From the NCBI RefSeq assembly GCF_030503595.1, contig NZ_CP129966.1:620001-684000 (forward strand): a stretch of DNA of 64,000 nt, given 5' to 3'. The position numbers and the translations under genes are program-made. The stretch's first letter is position 1; each line of letters opens with the position of its first letter. The notes under the pieces were generated by a model. That model was not told the DNA's origin, made no database searches, and saw only the letters and a list, made by a program, of their open reading frames with translations. Shown here piece by piece: positions 52,857 through 63,972 of this stretch. Source of the stretch: Corynebacterium sp. P4-C1 (GTDB lineage: Bacteria; Actinomycetota; Actinomycetes; Mycobacteriales; Mycobacteriaceae).

Positions 52857-52904
52857 TTGCCTGCGCGGTGTTTCCTCCCCCCCCATTGCCGATACATAAG
52901 CATT

Positions 52905-52933
52905 AAAAAACCGCCCGAGGAGACCTCGGGCGG
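52905..52933 (-). terminator. Terminator of ilvC (ilvBNC operon)
   Basis: On the minus strand CCGCCCGAGG pairs with CCTCGGGCGG around a 3-base loop, followed by TTTTTT. It lies 18 bases after the ilvC stop. Confidence 0.95.
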
Positions 52934-52951
52934 CAAGTCGCTGCCGGTGAT

Positions 52952-54022
<1,071 letters not shown>

Positions 54023-54153
54023 TTATTGAACGCGTCCCGCATATTGGGCGCCATGTTTCACTATACGGGACGCGCGCGGTTCTGTGTGGGATCAGGGCCG
54101 TATTTATGCCGCTTTTATGCCGTATTCATAGAGTCCTGCTCCCACACTGCGGG

Positions 54154-54684
54154 CTATTTGGAAGGGGCCATCGTCTTCGGGCCGCGGTTGAGAGCGACAC
54201 GGCCGGACTGGACGAGCTCACGGACCCCGAACGGCTCCAGCACCTCGAGGAAGGCACGGAGTTTGCTCGTTGTGCCGGTTGCTTCGATGACCACGGAGTC
54301 CGGCGCCACATCGACGATGCGCGCACGGAAAATATTCGCCGCGTCGACCACCTGCGGGCGGTTGCTGTTGTTTGCGTTGACCTTGACCAGCATCAGCGAG
54401 CGGGCAATCGTGTTCTCCTCCTCGAGGCGCACGACCTTGATCACCTGGATCAGTTTGTTGAGCTGCTTGGTCAGCTGCTCGACAGCGTGCTCGGAGGCGT
54501 CCACGACAACGGTGAGGCGGTTGATTCCTTCAGTCTCCGTCTTCGCGGAAGTCAACGACACCAGGTTGAAACCGCGGCGGGTGAACATGGCGGTGACGCG
54601 GGTGATAATGCCGTCGACGTCCTGCACCAGAACGGAAAGGACACTACGGGTGACATCGTCGTAAATCTGGTTGTTGTTCATCAT
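54154..54684 (-). CDS. ilvN: Acetolactate synthase small (regulatory) subunit
   Basis: This 176-residue regulatory subunit binds branched-chain amino acids and activates IlvB. The ACT domain is at the N-terminus (SVLVQDVDGIITRVTAMFTR, then RGFNLVSLTSAKTETEGINR) and a second ACT-like C-terminal domain ends in GVRELVQSGRVALNRG. Two adjacent ATGs (54684, 54681) are possible; the first overlaps the ilvB stop as TAATG. Confidence 0.96.
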   Translation of the reverse strand: MMNNNQIYDDVTRSVLSVLVQDVDGIITRVTAMFTRRGFNLVSLTSAKTETEGINRLTVVVDASEHAVEQLTKQLNKLIQVIKVVRLEEENTIARSLMLVKVNANNSNRPQVVDAANIFRARIVDVAPDSVVIEATGTTSKLRAFLEVLEPFGVRELVQSGRVALNRGPKTMAPSK

Positions 54685-56531
54685 TATTTCTCCTCCGCAT
54701 CTGCCGGTGCATCGGTCGTGCTCTCGGCCACGGTCTCGTGGATGTCGGCGGGCGTTTCCCCGGCGGACATGTCTTCTTCGAAAAGCGGGCGCAGGTCGCG
54801 CGCGTACTGGATCTCGGAGTTGGAGCTACCGGCGGAGATCATCGGCCACACCTGGGCATCTTCGCCGACGACGAAATCGATGAGGACCGGACGGTCGTTG
54901 ATTTCGCGCGCACGCTTAATGGCGGGCAGGACCTCTTCCTCGGTGGTGACGCGGATTGCTTCAGCACCGAGAGCCGTGGCCAGACCAAGGAAGTCCGGGA
55001 TGTACGTCTCGTCCTGGTGCAGCTTCGTGTGCGAGTAGTGGCCGTCGTAGAACAGCGTCTGCCACTGACGGACCATGCCCAGGTTGCCGTTGTTGATCAA
55101 CGCGACCTTGAACGGGAAGCCCTCGACAGCGGCGGTGGTGATTTCCTGGTTGGTCATCTGGAAGCAACCGTCACCGTCGATGGCCCAGACCTCTTTATCC
55201 GGGCAACCTGCCTTGGCGCCGAGCGCCGCCGGGATGGAATAACCCATCGTTCCCAAACCACCAGAATTGAGCCAAGTGCGCGGGTGCTCGAAGTCGAGGA
55301 ACTGCGCGGACCACATCTGGTGCTGGCCGACACCTGCAACGTAGATCGCCTCGGGGCCGACCTCCTTGGACAGCGTCTCGATGACGAACTGGGGCGACAG
55401 GGATCCGTCCGCGTGCTTTTCGTACCCGCGCGGGAAGCGCTCCTTCATGTCATCGAGGTAGCTCTTCCACTCGTCGATCTTCGGAGCGGAGACCTTCTTG
55501 CCCTTCTTGAACGGCTCGATGAGCTGGCTCAGAACCTCCTTGGCATCGCCGACGATCGGGACGTCGACGGCACGGATCTTGCCGATCTCGGCTGGGTCCA
55601 CATCGGCGTGGATTACCTTGGCGTCGGGAGCGAAATGGTCGGGGTCGCCGGTGACGCGGTCGTCGAAACGCGCGCCAATGGTGATCAGAAGGTCCGCTTT
55701 CTGCAGGGCGGCGACGGCGGGAACCGTGCCGTGCATGCCCGGCATGCCCATGTTGAGCGGGTGGTGAGTGGGGAACGCTCCGAGCGCCATCAGGGTGGTC
55801 ACGACCGGAACACCGGTGACCTCTGCGAACTTCAAGAGCTCCTTCGAAGCGTTCGCCTTGATCACGCCGCCGCCGGCGTAGATCACGGGGCGCTCAGCCT
55901 TGGCGATCATCTTCGCCGCGGAGGAGATCTGGCGACCGTGCGGGTTGGTCGTCGGCTTGTAGCCGGGCAGGTCGATGACCGGCGGCCACCGGAAGTCGAT
56001 CTCTGCGTTCTGGACATCCTTCGGGAAGTCGACCAAGACCGGGCCCGGCCGGCCGGTGCTGGCCAGGTGGAAAGCCTCGGCGAGAGCCTGCGGGATCTCA
56101 TCCACATCGGTCACCATGATGCTGTGCTTGGTGATCGGCATGGTGATGCCGCGGATATCGGCCTCTTGGAACGCGTCGGTGCCCAGCAGCGGGGTTCCCA
56201 CCTGGCCGGTGATGGCCACGATCGGCACCGAGTCGAGGTACGCATCGGCCAGGGCCGTGACGAGGTTGGTCGCACCGGGACCCGAGGTTGCCACGCAGAC
56301 GCCGACCTCGCCGGACGCCATGGCGTAGCCTTCGGCGGCGTGGCCGGCGCCTTGCTCGTGGCGCACCAGGACGTGGCGCAGTTTCTTGGCGGCGAACAGG
56401 GCGTCGTAAAGCGGAAGAACCGCTCCACCCGGGATACCGAAAACGATTTCGGTGCCCAGCTCCTCGAGACTGCGGACGATAGCTTCGGCACCTGTGATGC
56501 GCTCCGCTTGTTTCTTCTGTGACGCTGCCAC
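54684..56531 (-). CDS. ilvB: Acetolactate synthase large (catalytic) subunit
   Basis: This 615-residue thiamine-diphosphate enzyme condenses pyruvate with itself or 2-ketobutyrate. Motifs include [15 protein letters not shown], the ThDP Glu in [34 protein letters not shown], and the ThDP signature [20 protein letters not shown]…[12 protein letters not shown] at 56531 with AAAGGAG ten bases upstream is the likely start; the longer upstream reading runs through the attenuator and is not coding. It is preceded by a leader peptide and a large hairpin. Confidence 0.97.
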   Translation of the reverse strand: MAASQKKQAERITGAEAIVRSLEELGTEIVFGIPGGAVLPLYDALFAAKKLRHVLVRHEQGAGHAAEGYAMASGEVGVCVATSGPGATNLVTALADAYLDSVPIVAITGQVGTPLLGTDAFQEADIRGITMPITKHSIMVTDVDEIPQALAEAFHLASTGRPGPVLVDFPKDVQNAEIDFRWPPVIDLPGYKPTTNPHGRQISSAAKMIAKAERPVIYAGGGVIKANASKELLKFAEVTGVPVVTTLMALGAFPTHHPLNMGMPGMHGTVPAVAALQKADLLITIGARFDDRVTGDPDHFAPDAKVIHADVDPAEIGKIRAVDVPIVGDAKEVLSQLIEPFKKGKKVSAPKIDEWKSYLDDMKERFPRGYEKHADGSLSPQFVIETLSKEVGPEAIYVAGVGQHQMWSAQFLDFEHPRTWLNSGGLGTMGYSIPAALGAKAGCPDKEVWAIDGDGCFQMTNQEITTAAVEGFPFKVALINNGNLGMVRQWQTLFYDGHYSHTKLHQDETYIPDFLGLATALGAEAIRVTTEEEVLPAIKRAREINDRPVLIDFVVGEDAQVWPMISAGSSNSEIQYARDLRPLFEEDMSAGETPADIHETVAESTTDAPADAEEK

Positions 56532-56578
56532 TATTTCCGAACTCCTTTGGTGAGTTTTAAGCACTCTGGGTGATCCAC

Positions 56579-56620
56579 GACAAGCGCCCCCGCTCGAATG
56601 CTGAGGCGGGGGCGCTTGTC
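56579..56620 (-). promoter_or_regulatory. ilvB attenuator hairpin
   Basis: A perfect 15-bp inverted repeat (GACAAGCGCCCCCGC / GCGGGGGCGCTTGTC, 12-base loop) lies between the leader peptide and ilvB. The upstream arm (CAAGCGCC) is also complementary to GGCGCTTG inside the leader reading frame (codons 12–15), giving mutually exclusive pairings as in classical attenuation. A U-run after the hairpin is absent. Confidence 0.8.
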
Positions 56621-56629
56621 TTACGGCTT

Positions 56630-56701
56630 CTAGGTAGACGACTTTGTCGCACGTAAGGCAAGCGCCGTGCGAATCTCTACTACTAGGCCGTTGAAGATCA
56701 T
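56630..56701 (-). CDS. ilvBNC leader peptide
   Basis: This 23-codon frame begins [17 protein letters not shown] and ends with KSST and a TAG. Of 23 codons, eight are Leu, Val or Ile (Ile 2, Leu 6, Val 7, Val 8, Ile 10, Leu 14, Leu 16; the first Leu and the Val pair are CTA-GTA-GTA). It sits just upstream of the big hairpin and ilvB. A branched-chain-rich leader with an attenuator is established for ilvBNC of Corynebacterium glutamicum. Ribosome stalling at CTA-GTA-GTA would leave GGCGCTTG free to pair with the hairpin's upstream arm. The ATG has only a poor ribosome site (or is leaderless). Confidence 0.78.
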   Translation of the reverse strand: MIFNGLVVEIRTALALRATKSST

Positions 56702-56763
56702 GCCTAGATCTTAAAACATCTCCACGCTTCCCACAGGAATTTTGAGGATAATCTGTTCTTGCT

Positions 56764-58314
56764 ATGCCTTTCACACTCATTCTCGAACAGATGTGGCGCT
56801 GGTTGGCCGACACCGGCATCAACCTCGCTTTGCTCATTGTGGTGGCGATGCTGGTGCCCCGCGCCGGCCGTCTGGCCAACCGGTACGCGGAGCGCCAAGT
56901 GGCCGACGCAAAGGACCCTGACGAGGGAAAGTCGTCGCTCGCCATCGCTGGAGTCGCGATCTATCTCCTCCAGCTGCTGGCGTACTTCCTCATCCTCGTC
57001 TTTTTCTTGCAGCAGATCGGCTTCTCGCTCGCCGGCGCCGCAATTCCCGCGACCGTTGTCTCTGCCGCAATCGGTTTCGGCGCGCAGAATATTATTGCTG
57101 ATTTCGTGGCGGGCTTTTTTGTTCTTTCGGAGAAGCAGTACGGCGTGGGCGACCTCGTCACCTTCAATCTCGGCGGCGACGAAATCACGGGTGACGTCAT
57201 CCAGATCACCATGCGCGCCACCCAGGTGCGCACGTTGGAGCAGTACACGGTGACGATTCCGAATTCGACGGCAAAGGTGTGCATCAATAATTCCAATATC
57301 TGGTCGCGCGCCCTCGTCGTCGTGCCCGTTCCCCTCGCCCGTTCCCGCGATGTCGACGAGGTCATCGCGCGCGCCGAGCGCGCGGCCCGGAAGGCGCTGG
57401 CCAACCCCGAGATCGCACCCCTGGTCCGCGGCGAGCTCCTGTCGCAGCCCGGAATCGAGATCAACCCGCCGAACACTGTCGGCATGCCGTGGACCCTGGA
57501 TGTCCGCTTCATGGTCCGCTGCACGCCGGGCGACCAGTTCCCCATCGAGCGCGCCCTCCGCGTCCACATTCTCGAGGAATTCTTCGACGAGTACGGCTCG
57601 GAGACGGCCACCCGCCCGCTTGACGACGACGCGACGCAGTCCTTCCCCGCCGTGAGCACCGGCCGGTACAAGAGGGGCTGGAGCACGGACCACGACCTGG
57701 ATGCGGACCCGTCTGCGGCCGCAACGTCGGTCCTTCCCGCTAACGACGGTTCCAGCGACGGCCCCGGGGACGGCTTCGGCGACGATGCAGACGTCGAGGC
57801 GGAAGTGGGCCGCAATCCCGATCCGGAGCTCAGCGACCACGAAGAAGTCCCGGCCGAAGAGGACCCGGCGGCGGCAGAGTCGAAGCGCCGTTTCGCCTTT
57901 GGCACCTTCGGTGGCCGCGTCAGGGCTTCCACAGGTCTGCTCATCGCTCTCTTCCTGGGCCTGCTCATTCTGCGCGGGATGACTATGTCGGCGGGAGAGA
58001 ACAGCGAGGCCCGCTCCGGTGTCTTCGCGCCGCCGCGGTCATCCACCTCCGCACCGGCGACGCCCACGAGCGGCGCCAAAGCCACCAGTACCGCCCCGAC
58101 CAGCGTCGAGGAGGAGCCGAGCAAGGAAACTCAACCGCCACAGTCGGGGACACCGGAAACGTCCGAGTCCGCACAGGCACCGGTGCCGCAGAACTCCAAG
58201 CAGCCGCGCACAACGCAGCAAACCACTGCACCGACAAGCGCACGGGAGACGGCGCAGACTCCCGCTCCCGCCTCCACCCCGAGGGAGACAGCGAGCGCCA
58301 GCCCGATAGCATGA
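56764..58314 (+). CDS. MscS-family channel with C-terminal extension (MscCG-like)
   Basis: This 516-residue protein resembles MscCG, the glutamate-exporting mechanosensitive channel of corynebacteria. Residues 1–100 hold three membrane helices, the third being the pore helix with [21 protein letters not shown] MscS beta domain follows ([36 protein letters not shown]). After a long acidic linker (about 285–375) comes a fourth helix, [20 protein letters not shown], then an exported tail of about 110 residues rich in Pro, Ser, Thr and Glu. That extra helix and tail match the MscCG plan rather than ordinary MscS. It is divergent from ilvB, 62 bases from the leader. Confidence 0.88.
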   Translation: MPFTLILEQMWRWLADTGINLALLIVVAMLVPRAGRLANRYAERQVADAKDPDEGKSSLAIAGVAIYLLQLLAYFLILVFFLQQIGFSLAGAAIPATVVSAAIGFGAQNIIADFVAGFFVLSEKQYGVGDLVTFNLGGDEITGDVIQITMRATQVRTLEQYTVTIPNSTAKVCINNSNIWSRALVVVPVPLARSRDVDEVIARAERAARKALANPEIAPLVRGELLSQPGIEINPPNTVGMPWTLDVRFMVRCTPGDQFPIERALRVHILEEFFDEYGSETATRPLDDDATQSFPAVSTGRYKRGWSTDHDLDADPSAAATSVLPANDGSSDGPGDGFGDDADVEAEVGRNPDPELSDHEEVPAEEDPAAAESKRRFAFGTFGGRVRASTGLLIALFLGLLILRGMTMSAGENSEARSGVFAPPRSSTSAPATPTSGAKATSTAPTSVEEEPSKETQPPQSGTPETSESAQAPVPQNSKQPRTTQQTTAPTSARETAQTPAPASTPRETASASPIA

Positions 58315-58318
58315 CACC

Positions 58319-58819
58319 ATGACGTTCACCCCGGACCGCACCCACGTTCTCGCCGCGGTGCTCATGACTGGCATCGCGCTCATCGGAATCTCTTGGGCCC
58401 CGCTCAAGCTCGGCTGGCTCCTGATTTTCCCCATTATTTTCATCGCGTGGGTGTTCACCGCCAAGACGCGGGTGGACGATGACGGCATCGCCGTGTCCTA
58501 CCTGTTCAGGAAGAATGTGCGTTTGCCGTGGGACCAGCTCCGCGGCATCGGTTTCGAGGGCTCGCGCGCGAAGATCGCCACCGTAGACGGCGAGGAGTAC
58601 TCACTGCCCGGAGTATCGTTCAATTCATTGCCGGAACTCGCTGAGGCCTCCTCCGGGCGGATCGCCGACGTGATCACCCAAGCTTCCGAGGCAGCGGACG
58701 GAATGATGGAGGTCACCGACCAGGAGGGCAATTCCATCCTGGTCACGCCCGAAGAATACGAGGAGCGCACCGCAGCCGGCGAAAAACTTTCGAGAACTGC
58801 ACCTAAGAACGAGGAGTAA
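58319..58819 (+). CDS. PH-domain membrane protein (CFP-6-like)
   Basis: This 166-residue protein has two N-terminal membrane helices ([31 protein letters not shown]) and a small PH-like domain of the actinobacterial type ([51 protein letters not shown]). The C-terminal third is acidic and probably flexible. It lies four bases after the MscCG-like gene and five before ilvD, a conserved corynebacterial context. The function is unknown. Confidence 0.85.
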   Translation: MTFTPDRTHVLAAVLMTGIALIGISWAPLKLGWLLIFPIIFIAWVFTAKTRVDDDGIAVSYLFRKNVRLPWDQLRGIGFEGSRAKIATVDGEEYSLPGVSFNSLPELAEASSGRIADVITQASEAADGMMEVTDQEGNSILVTPEEYEERTAAGEKLSRTAPKNEE

Positions 58820-58824
58820 GCCTT

Positions 58825-60678
58825 ATGCCCAACGCAATCCCGCTCCGTTCCCGCATCACCACTGTGGGCCGCCAGGCCGCTGGCGCGCGTGCGCTGTGGA
58901 AAGCCACAGGCACGAGGGACAACGAGTTCGGCCGCCCGATCGTTGCCATTGTGAACTCCTACACCCAGTTCGTCCCCGGCCATGTGCACTTGAAGAATGT
59001 CGGCGACATCGTGGCCGAAGCCGTGCGCGAGGCCGGCGGCATCCCCAAGGAGTTCAACACCATCGCTGTCGACGACGGCATCGCGATGGGCCACGGCGGC
59101 ATGCTCTACTCCCTGCCCAGCCGCGAGATCATCTCCGACTCCGTCGAGTACATGGTCAATGCGCACACAGTCGACGCCATGGTCTGCATCTCCAACTGCG
59201 ACAAGATCACACCGGGCATGCTCAACGCCGCCATGCGGCTGAACATCCCCGCTGTCTTCGTCTCCGGCGGCCCAATGGAGGCCGGTAAGGCCGTGGTCAT
59301 CGACGGTGTCGCGCAGACGGGCACGAAAACGAACCTTGTCGACGCGATGTCCAGCTCCGCGAACGACGCGATTTCCGACACCGACCTGGACCGCATCGTT
59401 GAATCCGCCTGCCCCACCTGCGGCTCCTGCTCCGGCATGTTCACCGCGAACTCGATGAACTGCCTCACCGAGGCTCTCGGTTTGTCGCTTCCGGGCAACG
59501 GCACCACCCTGGCCACCCACACCGCACGCCGCCGCCTTTTCGAGCGCGCCGGCGAAGCCGTGATGGACATTGCCCGCCGCTACTACGGCGAAGGCGACGA
59601 ATCGGTGCTGCCGCGCAGCATCGCCACGCGCGAGGCATTCCGCAACGCGATGGCGCTCGACATGGCCATGGGCGGATCGTCGAACACGATCCTCCACACT
59701 CTCGCCGCGGCCCAAGAGGGCGAGGTCAACTTCGATCTGAAAGACATCGACGAACTCTCCCACGAGATCGCCTGCATCTCTAAGGTTGCGCCGAACGGCG
59801 ACGCACACATCGAGGATGTCCACCGCGCTGGCGGCATTCCCCGCATCCTGGGTGAGCTCAACCGTGCCGGTCTGCTCAACACCGACGTCCACTCCGTCGC
59901 TTACTCGAACCTGAACGACTGGCTCGACGACTGGGATATCCGCGGCGGCAATGCCACCGACGAGGCCATCGAACTCTTCCACGCCGCGCCCGGCGGCGTC
60001 CGTTCCTCCGAGGCGTTCTCCCAGTCCAACCGGTGGGACGAGCTGGACACGGACCCGTTGGGCGGGGTGATCCACGACTTCGACCACCCCTTTACCTCCG
60101 ACGGCGGCCTGGTCGTGTTGCGCGGCAACCTTGCCGAGGACGGCGCAATCCTCAAAACCGCCGGTGTCGAAGAGGAGCTCTGGGAATTCTCCGGGCCCGC
60201 CCGGGTCGTTGATTCCCAAGAGCAGGCTGTCTCCATGATCCTCGCGCGCGAGGTCCAGCCTGGCGAGGTCGTGGTGATCCGCTACGAGGGGCCAGCCGGC
60301 GGCCCCGGCATGCAGGAAATGCTGCACCCCACGTCCTTCCTCAAGGGCGCAGGATTGGGCAAGGTCTGCGCCTTAATCACCGACGGCCGCTTCTCCGGCG
60401 GCACCTCCGGCCTGTCGATCGGCCACATCTCCCCCGAGGCGGCCCAGGGCGGCCTCATCGGTCTGATCGAGAACGGCGACACCATCCGCATTTCCGTCCG
60501 CGACCGCAAGCTGCAGCTCGAAGTCGACGACGATGAGCTCGACCGCCGCCGCGCCGAAATGGAATTGCGCGACAACCCGTGGTCGCCGAACCGCACCCGC
60601 CACGTCACCAAGGCGCTGCGCGCGTACTCGAAGATGGCCACGTCCGCAGACAAGGGCGCTGTCCGACGCGTGGACTAG
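58825..60678 (+). CDS. ilvD: Dihydroxy-acid dehydratase
   Basis: IlvD makes the 2-keto acids of valine and isoleucine. The 617-residue iron-sulfur enzyme has [20 protein letters not shown], the cluster Cys in [60 protein letters not shown], and the C-terminal [20 protein letters not shown]. It is separated from the ilvBNC operon by two genes on the opposite strand. A membrane-protein gene follows by 14 bases. Confidence 0.97.
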   Translation: MPNAIPLRSRITTVGRQAAGARALWKATGTRDNEFGRPIVAIVNSYTQFVPGHVHLKNVGDIVAEAVREAGGIPKEFNTIAVDDGIAMGHGGMLYSLPSREIISDSVEYMVNAHTVDAMVCISNCDKITPGMLNAAMRLNIPAVFVSGGPMEAGKAVVIDGVAQTGTKTNLVDAMSSSANDAISDTDLDRIVESACPTCGSCSGMFTANSMNCLTEALGLSLPGNGTTLATHTARRRLFERAGEAVMDIARRYYGEGDESVLPRSIATREAFRNAMALDMAMGGSSNTILHTLAAAQEGEVNFDLKDIDELSHEIACISKVAPNGDAHIEDVHRAGGIPRILGELNRAGLLNTDVHSVAYSNLNDWLDDWDIRGGNATDEAIELFHAAPGGVRSSEAFSQSNRWDELDTDPLGGVIHDFDHPFTSDGGLVVLRGNLAEDGAILKTAGVEEELWEFSGPARVVDSQEQAVSMILAREVQPGEVVVIRYEGPAGGPGMQEMLHPTSFLKGAGLGKVCALITDGRFSGGTSGLSIGHISPEAAQGGLIGLIENGDTIRISVRDRKLQLEVDDDELDRRRAEMELRDNPWSPNRTRHVTKALRAYSKMATSADKGAVRRVD

Positions 60679-60692
60679 ACCAGGAAAGAAAT

Positions 60693-61961
60693 ATGCCGCT
60701 CATTCTGCTGCTCGGCGTCGTTCTCGGCGGGCTCAACCTCGGACACAGCTTGACCTTCGCCGCGCAGGAGACGCTTCTCGACGTCGGCGTGTTCCGCGAC
60801 GCCGGCGCCGCCTTCATTGACGGCGCGCCACTGTACGAGGGCTTCCCCTCGCGCAGCGGTTTCGCGTTCATTTATCCGCCGTTCGCGGCTCTACTCTTCG
60901 TCCCGCTGACGTGGGTGCCAGAGCTCGCGATGGACATCATGTGGAACTGTTCCATCGTCGCGGCCCTATTCGGCATCATGGCGATGGCGTGCCACCGGCT
61001 CGGGCTGCGGCCTTGGTGGGCGTGGGCGGCGGCCCTCACCGGCTTCGCCACCTGCCTGGACACAATGTCGTCCAACCTCTATTACGGGCAGATCAACATC
61101 TTCCTCGTCTTCCTGGTCGCCGCGGACGTACTCGGCTACACCCCGAAACCCGTGCGCGGCCTGGGAATCGGCCTCGCTGCCGGCATCAAGCTGACCCCGG
61201 CAGCCTACGCAGTGATCTTCCTCGCCAGAAAAGACTGGTGGTCGATCGCCCGTTCGGCGGGATTCTTCGCGCTCACCGCCGTCATCGGATTCATTTTCCG
61301 TCCCGGCGAGTCTGTGTACTTCTGGACTGAAGAATTCTTTGCCACCGACCGCGGCGGCGACGTGTTCTACCCGCCGAACCAGGGCTTGGGCGGATTGCTG
61401 TCGCGGGGTCTTGTGGATGCGGGAACCGTCGAAAAGCTCTCACCGCTATTCCTGTTGATGTTCGCGGCGGCGACGATCTTCATCGCCTACCGCCTGGAGG
61501 AACGGGGACGCAGCGTGGAGGCACTGTTCGTGACCGTGCTGGGTATCTCCCTCGGCGGCCCGTACGCCGTGTCCCACCACTGGGCGGGCATTGTGCTGGT
61601 ACTGCCTTTGATCTTCGCCGTGCGCGAGCAGGGCTTGCGCTTCCTGCTCGCCGTGGCTGCCGGCGCGTGGCTTGTCCCCGGCTACGAGTTGGTGGCCGAG
61701 GAGGATGCCCAGAATTTCGCCTGGCCGCTGTGGTTCAACACCAACATCATCGGCCTGATGGGCCTGGCGATTTTCGTGGGATATCTGGTATTCGCTTTCG
61801 GCGGGCGCCTCAGCTCGGACGTGCTAGGCGAAGATCCAGAGAAGGACCGTGCCCGCGATACCGATCGCAGCGCAGAGCCAGGAGCTGGCCATCGGGCGGC
61901 GCGTCCAGCTGCGGTTGAAGTCGACGCCGATGACGCCCGGGCCGGTGAACTGAACCGCTAG
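60693..61961 (+). CDS. GT87-type (DUF2029) membrane mannosyltransferase-like protein
   Basis: The 422-residue protein has about ten membrane segments and the DUF2029 layout: LLDVGVFRDAGAAFIDGAPL with the catalytic-type Asp in loop 1, GFAFIYPPFAALLFVPL, YYGQINIFLVFLVAADVLG, GIGLAAGIKLTPAAYAVIF, NQGLGGLLSRGL and SHHWAGIVLVLPLI. Relatives add mannose or arabinose from polyprenyl phosphates to mycobacterial lipoglycans. The ATG at 60693 has AGGAAAG before it. The last 46 residues (from GRLSSDVLG) run through the antisense of the DoxX gene and look non-native; see findings. Confidence 0.85.
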   Translation: MPLILLLGVVLGGLNLGHSLTFAAQETLLDVGVFRDAGAAFIDGAPLYEGFPSRSGFAFIYPPFAALLFVPLTWVPELAMDIMWNCSIVAALFGIMAMACHRLGLRPWWAWAAALTGFATCLDTMSSNLYYGQINIFLVFLVAADVLGYTPKPVRGLGIGLAAGIKLTPAAYAVIFLARKDWWSIARSAGFFALTAVIGFIFRPGESVYFWTEEFFATDRGGDVFYPPNQGLGGLLSRGLVDAGTVEKLSPLFLLMFAAATIFIAYRLEERGRSVEALFVTVLGISLGGPYAVSHHWAGIVLVLPLIFAVREQGLRFLLAVAAGAWLVPGYELVAEEDAQNFAWPLWFNTNIIGLMGLAIFVGYLVFAFGGRLSSDVLGEDPEKDRARDTDRSAEPGAGHRAARPAAVEVDADDARAGELNR

Positions 61962-62765
61962 CGCCATTCCGAGCATGGCGACTGCCAGCCACACCGAAGG
62001 CTCCCACGCGAAGACATCCGTCGCCGCCTCGGAACCGCTCAGTGCCTCGACCGCCACGAAACCAGTGGCGGCGACGGCGACCAATGCCGCGACCGGAGTG
62101 AGAAGGCCCAGCACGAGGAACACACCTGAAGCGAGCCCCATGGTGGGCAGGGCGATCGCCAATGCGCGTGGATAAGCGTGCGATGCGAGCTGATCCTCCA
62201 GTCCTGCGAGGCCGTCATTGCCTCCGAGTTGGAACAGGACAGCCAGTGAAGTGCAGATGAGAATACCGCCCACGACCAGGCGCAGGATCAGTAAGCCGAC
62301 ATCGATCGTGCCGCGGCCGACCGGTGCTTGCTCCTGCGGCTCGCGCTGAGCGGTTTTGGCGGTATCGGTATCCAGAGTGGAATCCGTTCCAATGCCTTCC
62401 GCGGCCTCGGTGGTGTGGAGGGTACCGGCGGTGCTCACCGTGCTCGCCGCGACAGGCTCAGAGGAAGTCGTGCGGGCGATCGTCGAGCCGCCGGTGCCGG
62501 ACACCTCCGGCTCAGCGGTGCGGGCAATCTTGCTGGACTTAGCGGACTTCGCAGATTTCGCAGATTTCGCGGACTTTTCGCCTGCATCAGTCTCGGCTGC
62601 GGTCGATGCCGGCTGAGTCTGGGATTTCGGCGTGGACGGCAACACCTCTGTCGGCGCGGCCTTGCCGGTGCGCGTGTAGACGTTGGTAGTGGGAACGTCG
62701 AGGTCGTCAATCTCAGTGACGTCCTCGAGCTTATTCACGGGCTTTTTGCTGCCTTTGTCAGTCAT
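61824..62765 (-). CDS. DoxX-family membrane protein with Lys/Ala/Ser-rich N-terminal region
   Basis: This 313-residue protein has a long hydrophilic N-terminus (about 1–160) with a simple repeat, SAK-SAK-SAK-SAK-SSK near residue 65, and Thr/Ala/Glu-rich sequence. Four membrane segments of the DoxX type follow: TIDVGLLILRLVVGGILICT, ALPTMGLASGVFLVLGLLTP, LVAVAATGFVAVEAL and WLAVAMLGMALAVQF. The C-terminal helix is WLCAAIGIAGTVLLWIF. DoxX proteins are implicated in redox or sulfur stress. I start at MTDKGS (62765); the spacing from GAGGG is short. It ends inside the GT87 gene. Confidence 0.75.
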   Translation of the reverse strand: MTDKGSKKPVNKLEDVTEIDDLDVPTTNVYTRTGKAAPTEVLPSTPKSQTQPASTAAETDAGEKSAKSAKSAKSAKSSKIARTAEPEVSGTGGSTIARTTSSEPVAASTVSTAGTLHTTEAAEGIGTDSTLDTDTAKTAQREPQEQAPVGRGTIDVGLLILRLVVGGILICTSLAVLFQLGGNDGLAGLEDQLASHAYPRALAIALPTMGLASGVFLVLGLLTPVAALVAVAATGFVAVEALSGSEAATDVFAWEPSVWLAVAMLGMALAVQFTGPGVIGVDFNRSWTRRPMASSWLCAAIGIAGTVLLWIFA

Positions 62766-62824
62766 ACCCTCAAACTTAAGGCAGCCGGGTCGGACATCCC
62801 GGCTGCCACGCAGGGGAATCTGCT

Positions 62825-63901
62825 CTAGCCGCGGGTGCGGGAAGCGGTCGCCCCAGCCCAGATGTTGATGCCGGCGTCGTGGGCGATGTCGTCGATAAGC
62901 GAGAGCTCCTCGTCGCTGAACTCGAGGTTGCCCACGGCATCGAGGTTCGCGTCGAGCTGCTCGACGCTGGATGCGCCGATCAACGTGCTGGTCACCGTGC
63001 GCTCCCCCTGGTCGCGCAAGACCCACGCGATGGCCATTTGCGCGAGAGATTGGCCGCGCTTCTTCGCCACCTCGTTGAGCTTGCGCGCCATGGCGATATT
63101 GCTCTCGCTGAGCATGTCCTCGCTGAGCGACTTGCCCGCCGCCGCACGCGAATCGGCGGGGATTCCGTCGAGGTAACGGTCGGTGAGCAACCCCTGCGCC
63201 AGCGGGGAGAAGGCGATCACGCCAAGGCCGTTCTCCGCGGCGGACTCGAGGAGGGATGCCCCGTCCTCACCGGGCTCCTCGACCCACCGGTTGACCATGG
63301 AGTAGCTGGGCTGGTGGATGAGCAGCGGGCACCCCTCCCCCGCCATGATCTCCGCGGCCTCCGCCGTCAGCTCCGGGCCGTACGAGGAAATACCGGCGTA
63401 GAGCGCCTTGCCGGAGGCGATAATATCCCGCAGGGCGTACATGGTCTCCTCCAACGGGGTGTCCGGGTCGGGCCGGTGGTGGTAGAAGATGTCCACGTAA
63501 TCCAGTCCCAGGCGCTCCAGCGAGCGGTCCAGCGAAGAATGGAGGTACTTGCGCGTACCGCCGAAGCCGTACGGACCTTCGTGCATGTACCAGCCGGCTT
63601 TCGAGGAGATGATCAGCTCGTCGCGGTGGGCAGCGAAATCCTCCGCCAGAATGCGCCCGGCATTGATTTCCGCAGACCCGGCGGGCGGGCCGTAGTTGTT
63701 GGCCAGGTCGAAGTGGGTCACACCGCGGTCGAAAGCGCGGCGCATGATGGCGCGCTGGGTCTCGATCGGCTTGTCGTCGCCGAAATTGTGCCAGAAACCG
63801 AGCGAGACCCGGGGCAGCTTCAGGCCCGAATTCCCGATCCGGCGGAACCAGTTCTCACCAGCGTTGTCGTAACGGTCAGAAGCAGCGGTATAAGCATCCA
63901 T
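62825..63901 (-). CDS. Aldo/keto reductase (YghZ/MgrA type)
   Basis: The 358-residue AKR has the (beta/alpha)8 catalytic set: Asp in FDLANNYGPPAGSAEINAGR with Tyr seven residues along, Lys in IISSKAGWYMHEGPYGFGG, His in VDIFYHHRPDPDTPLEETMY, and the NADPH-binding C-terminus with TSTLIGASSVEQLDANLDAV. It resembles YghZ/GSP69-type reductases acting on methylglyoxal or similar aldehydes. The ATG at 63901 gives the usual N-terminus; a GTG six codons upstream is possible. Confidence 0.92.
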   Translation of the reverse strand: MDAYTAASDRYDNAGENWFRRIGNSGLKLPRVSLGFWHNFGDDKPIETQRAIMRRAFDRGVTHFDLANNYGPPAGSAEINAGRILAEDFAAHRDELIISSKAGWYMHEGPYGFGGTRKYLHSSLDRSLERLGLDYVDIFYHHRPDPDTPLEETMYALRDIIASGKALYAGISSYGPELTAEAAEIMAGEGCPLLIHQPSYSMVNRWVEEPGEDGASLLESAAENGLGVIAFSPLAQGLLTDRYLDGIPADSRAAAGKSLSEDMLSESNIAMARKLNEVAKKRGQSLAQMAIAWVLRDQGERTVTSTLIGASSVEQLDANLDAVGNLEFSDEELSLIDDIAHDAGINIWAGATASRTRG

Positions 63902-63972
63902 GCCCGCCCATTGTGCCACAGCTTTGCTACTCTCTACCCGATCATAAAATTTCTCTAATTGAAGGTTCTTCT

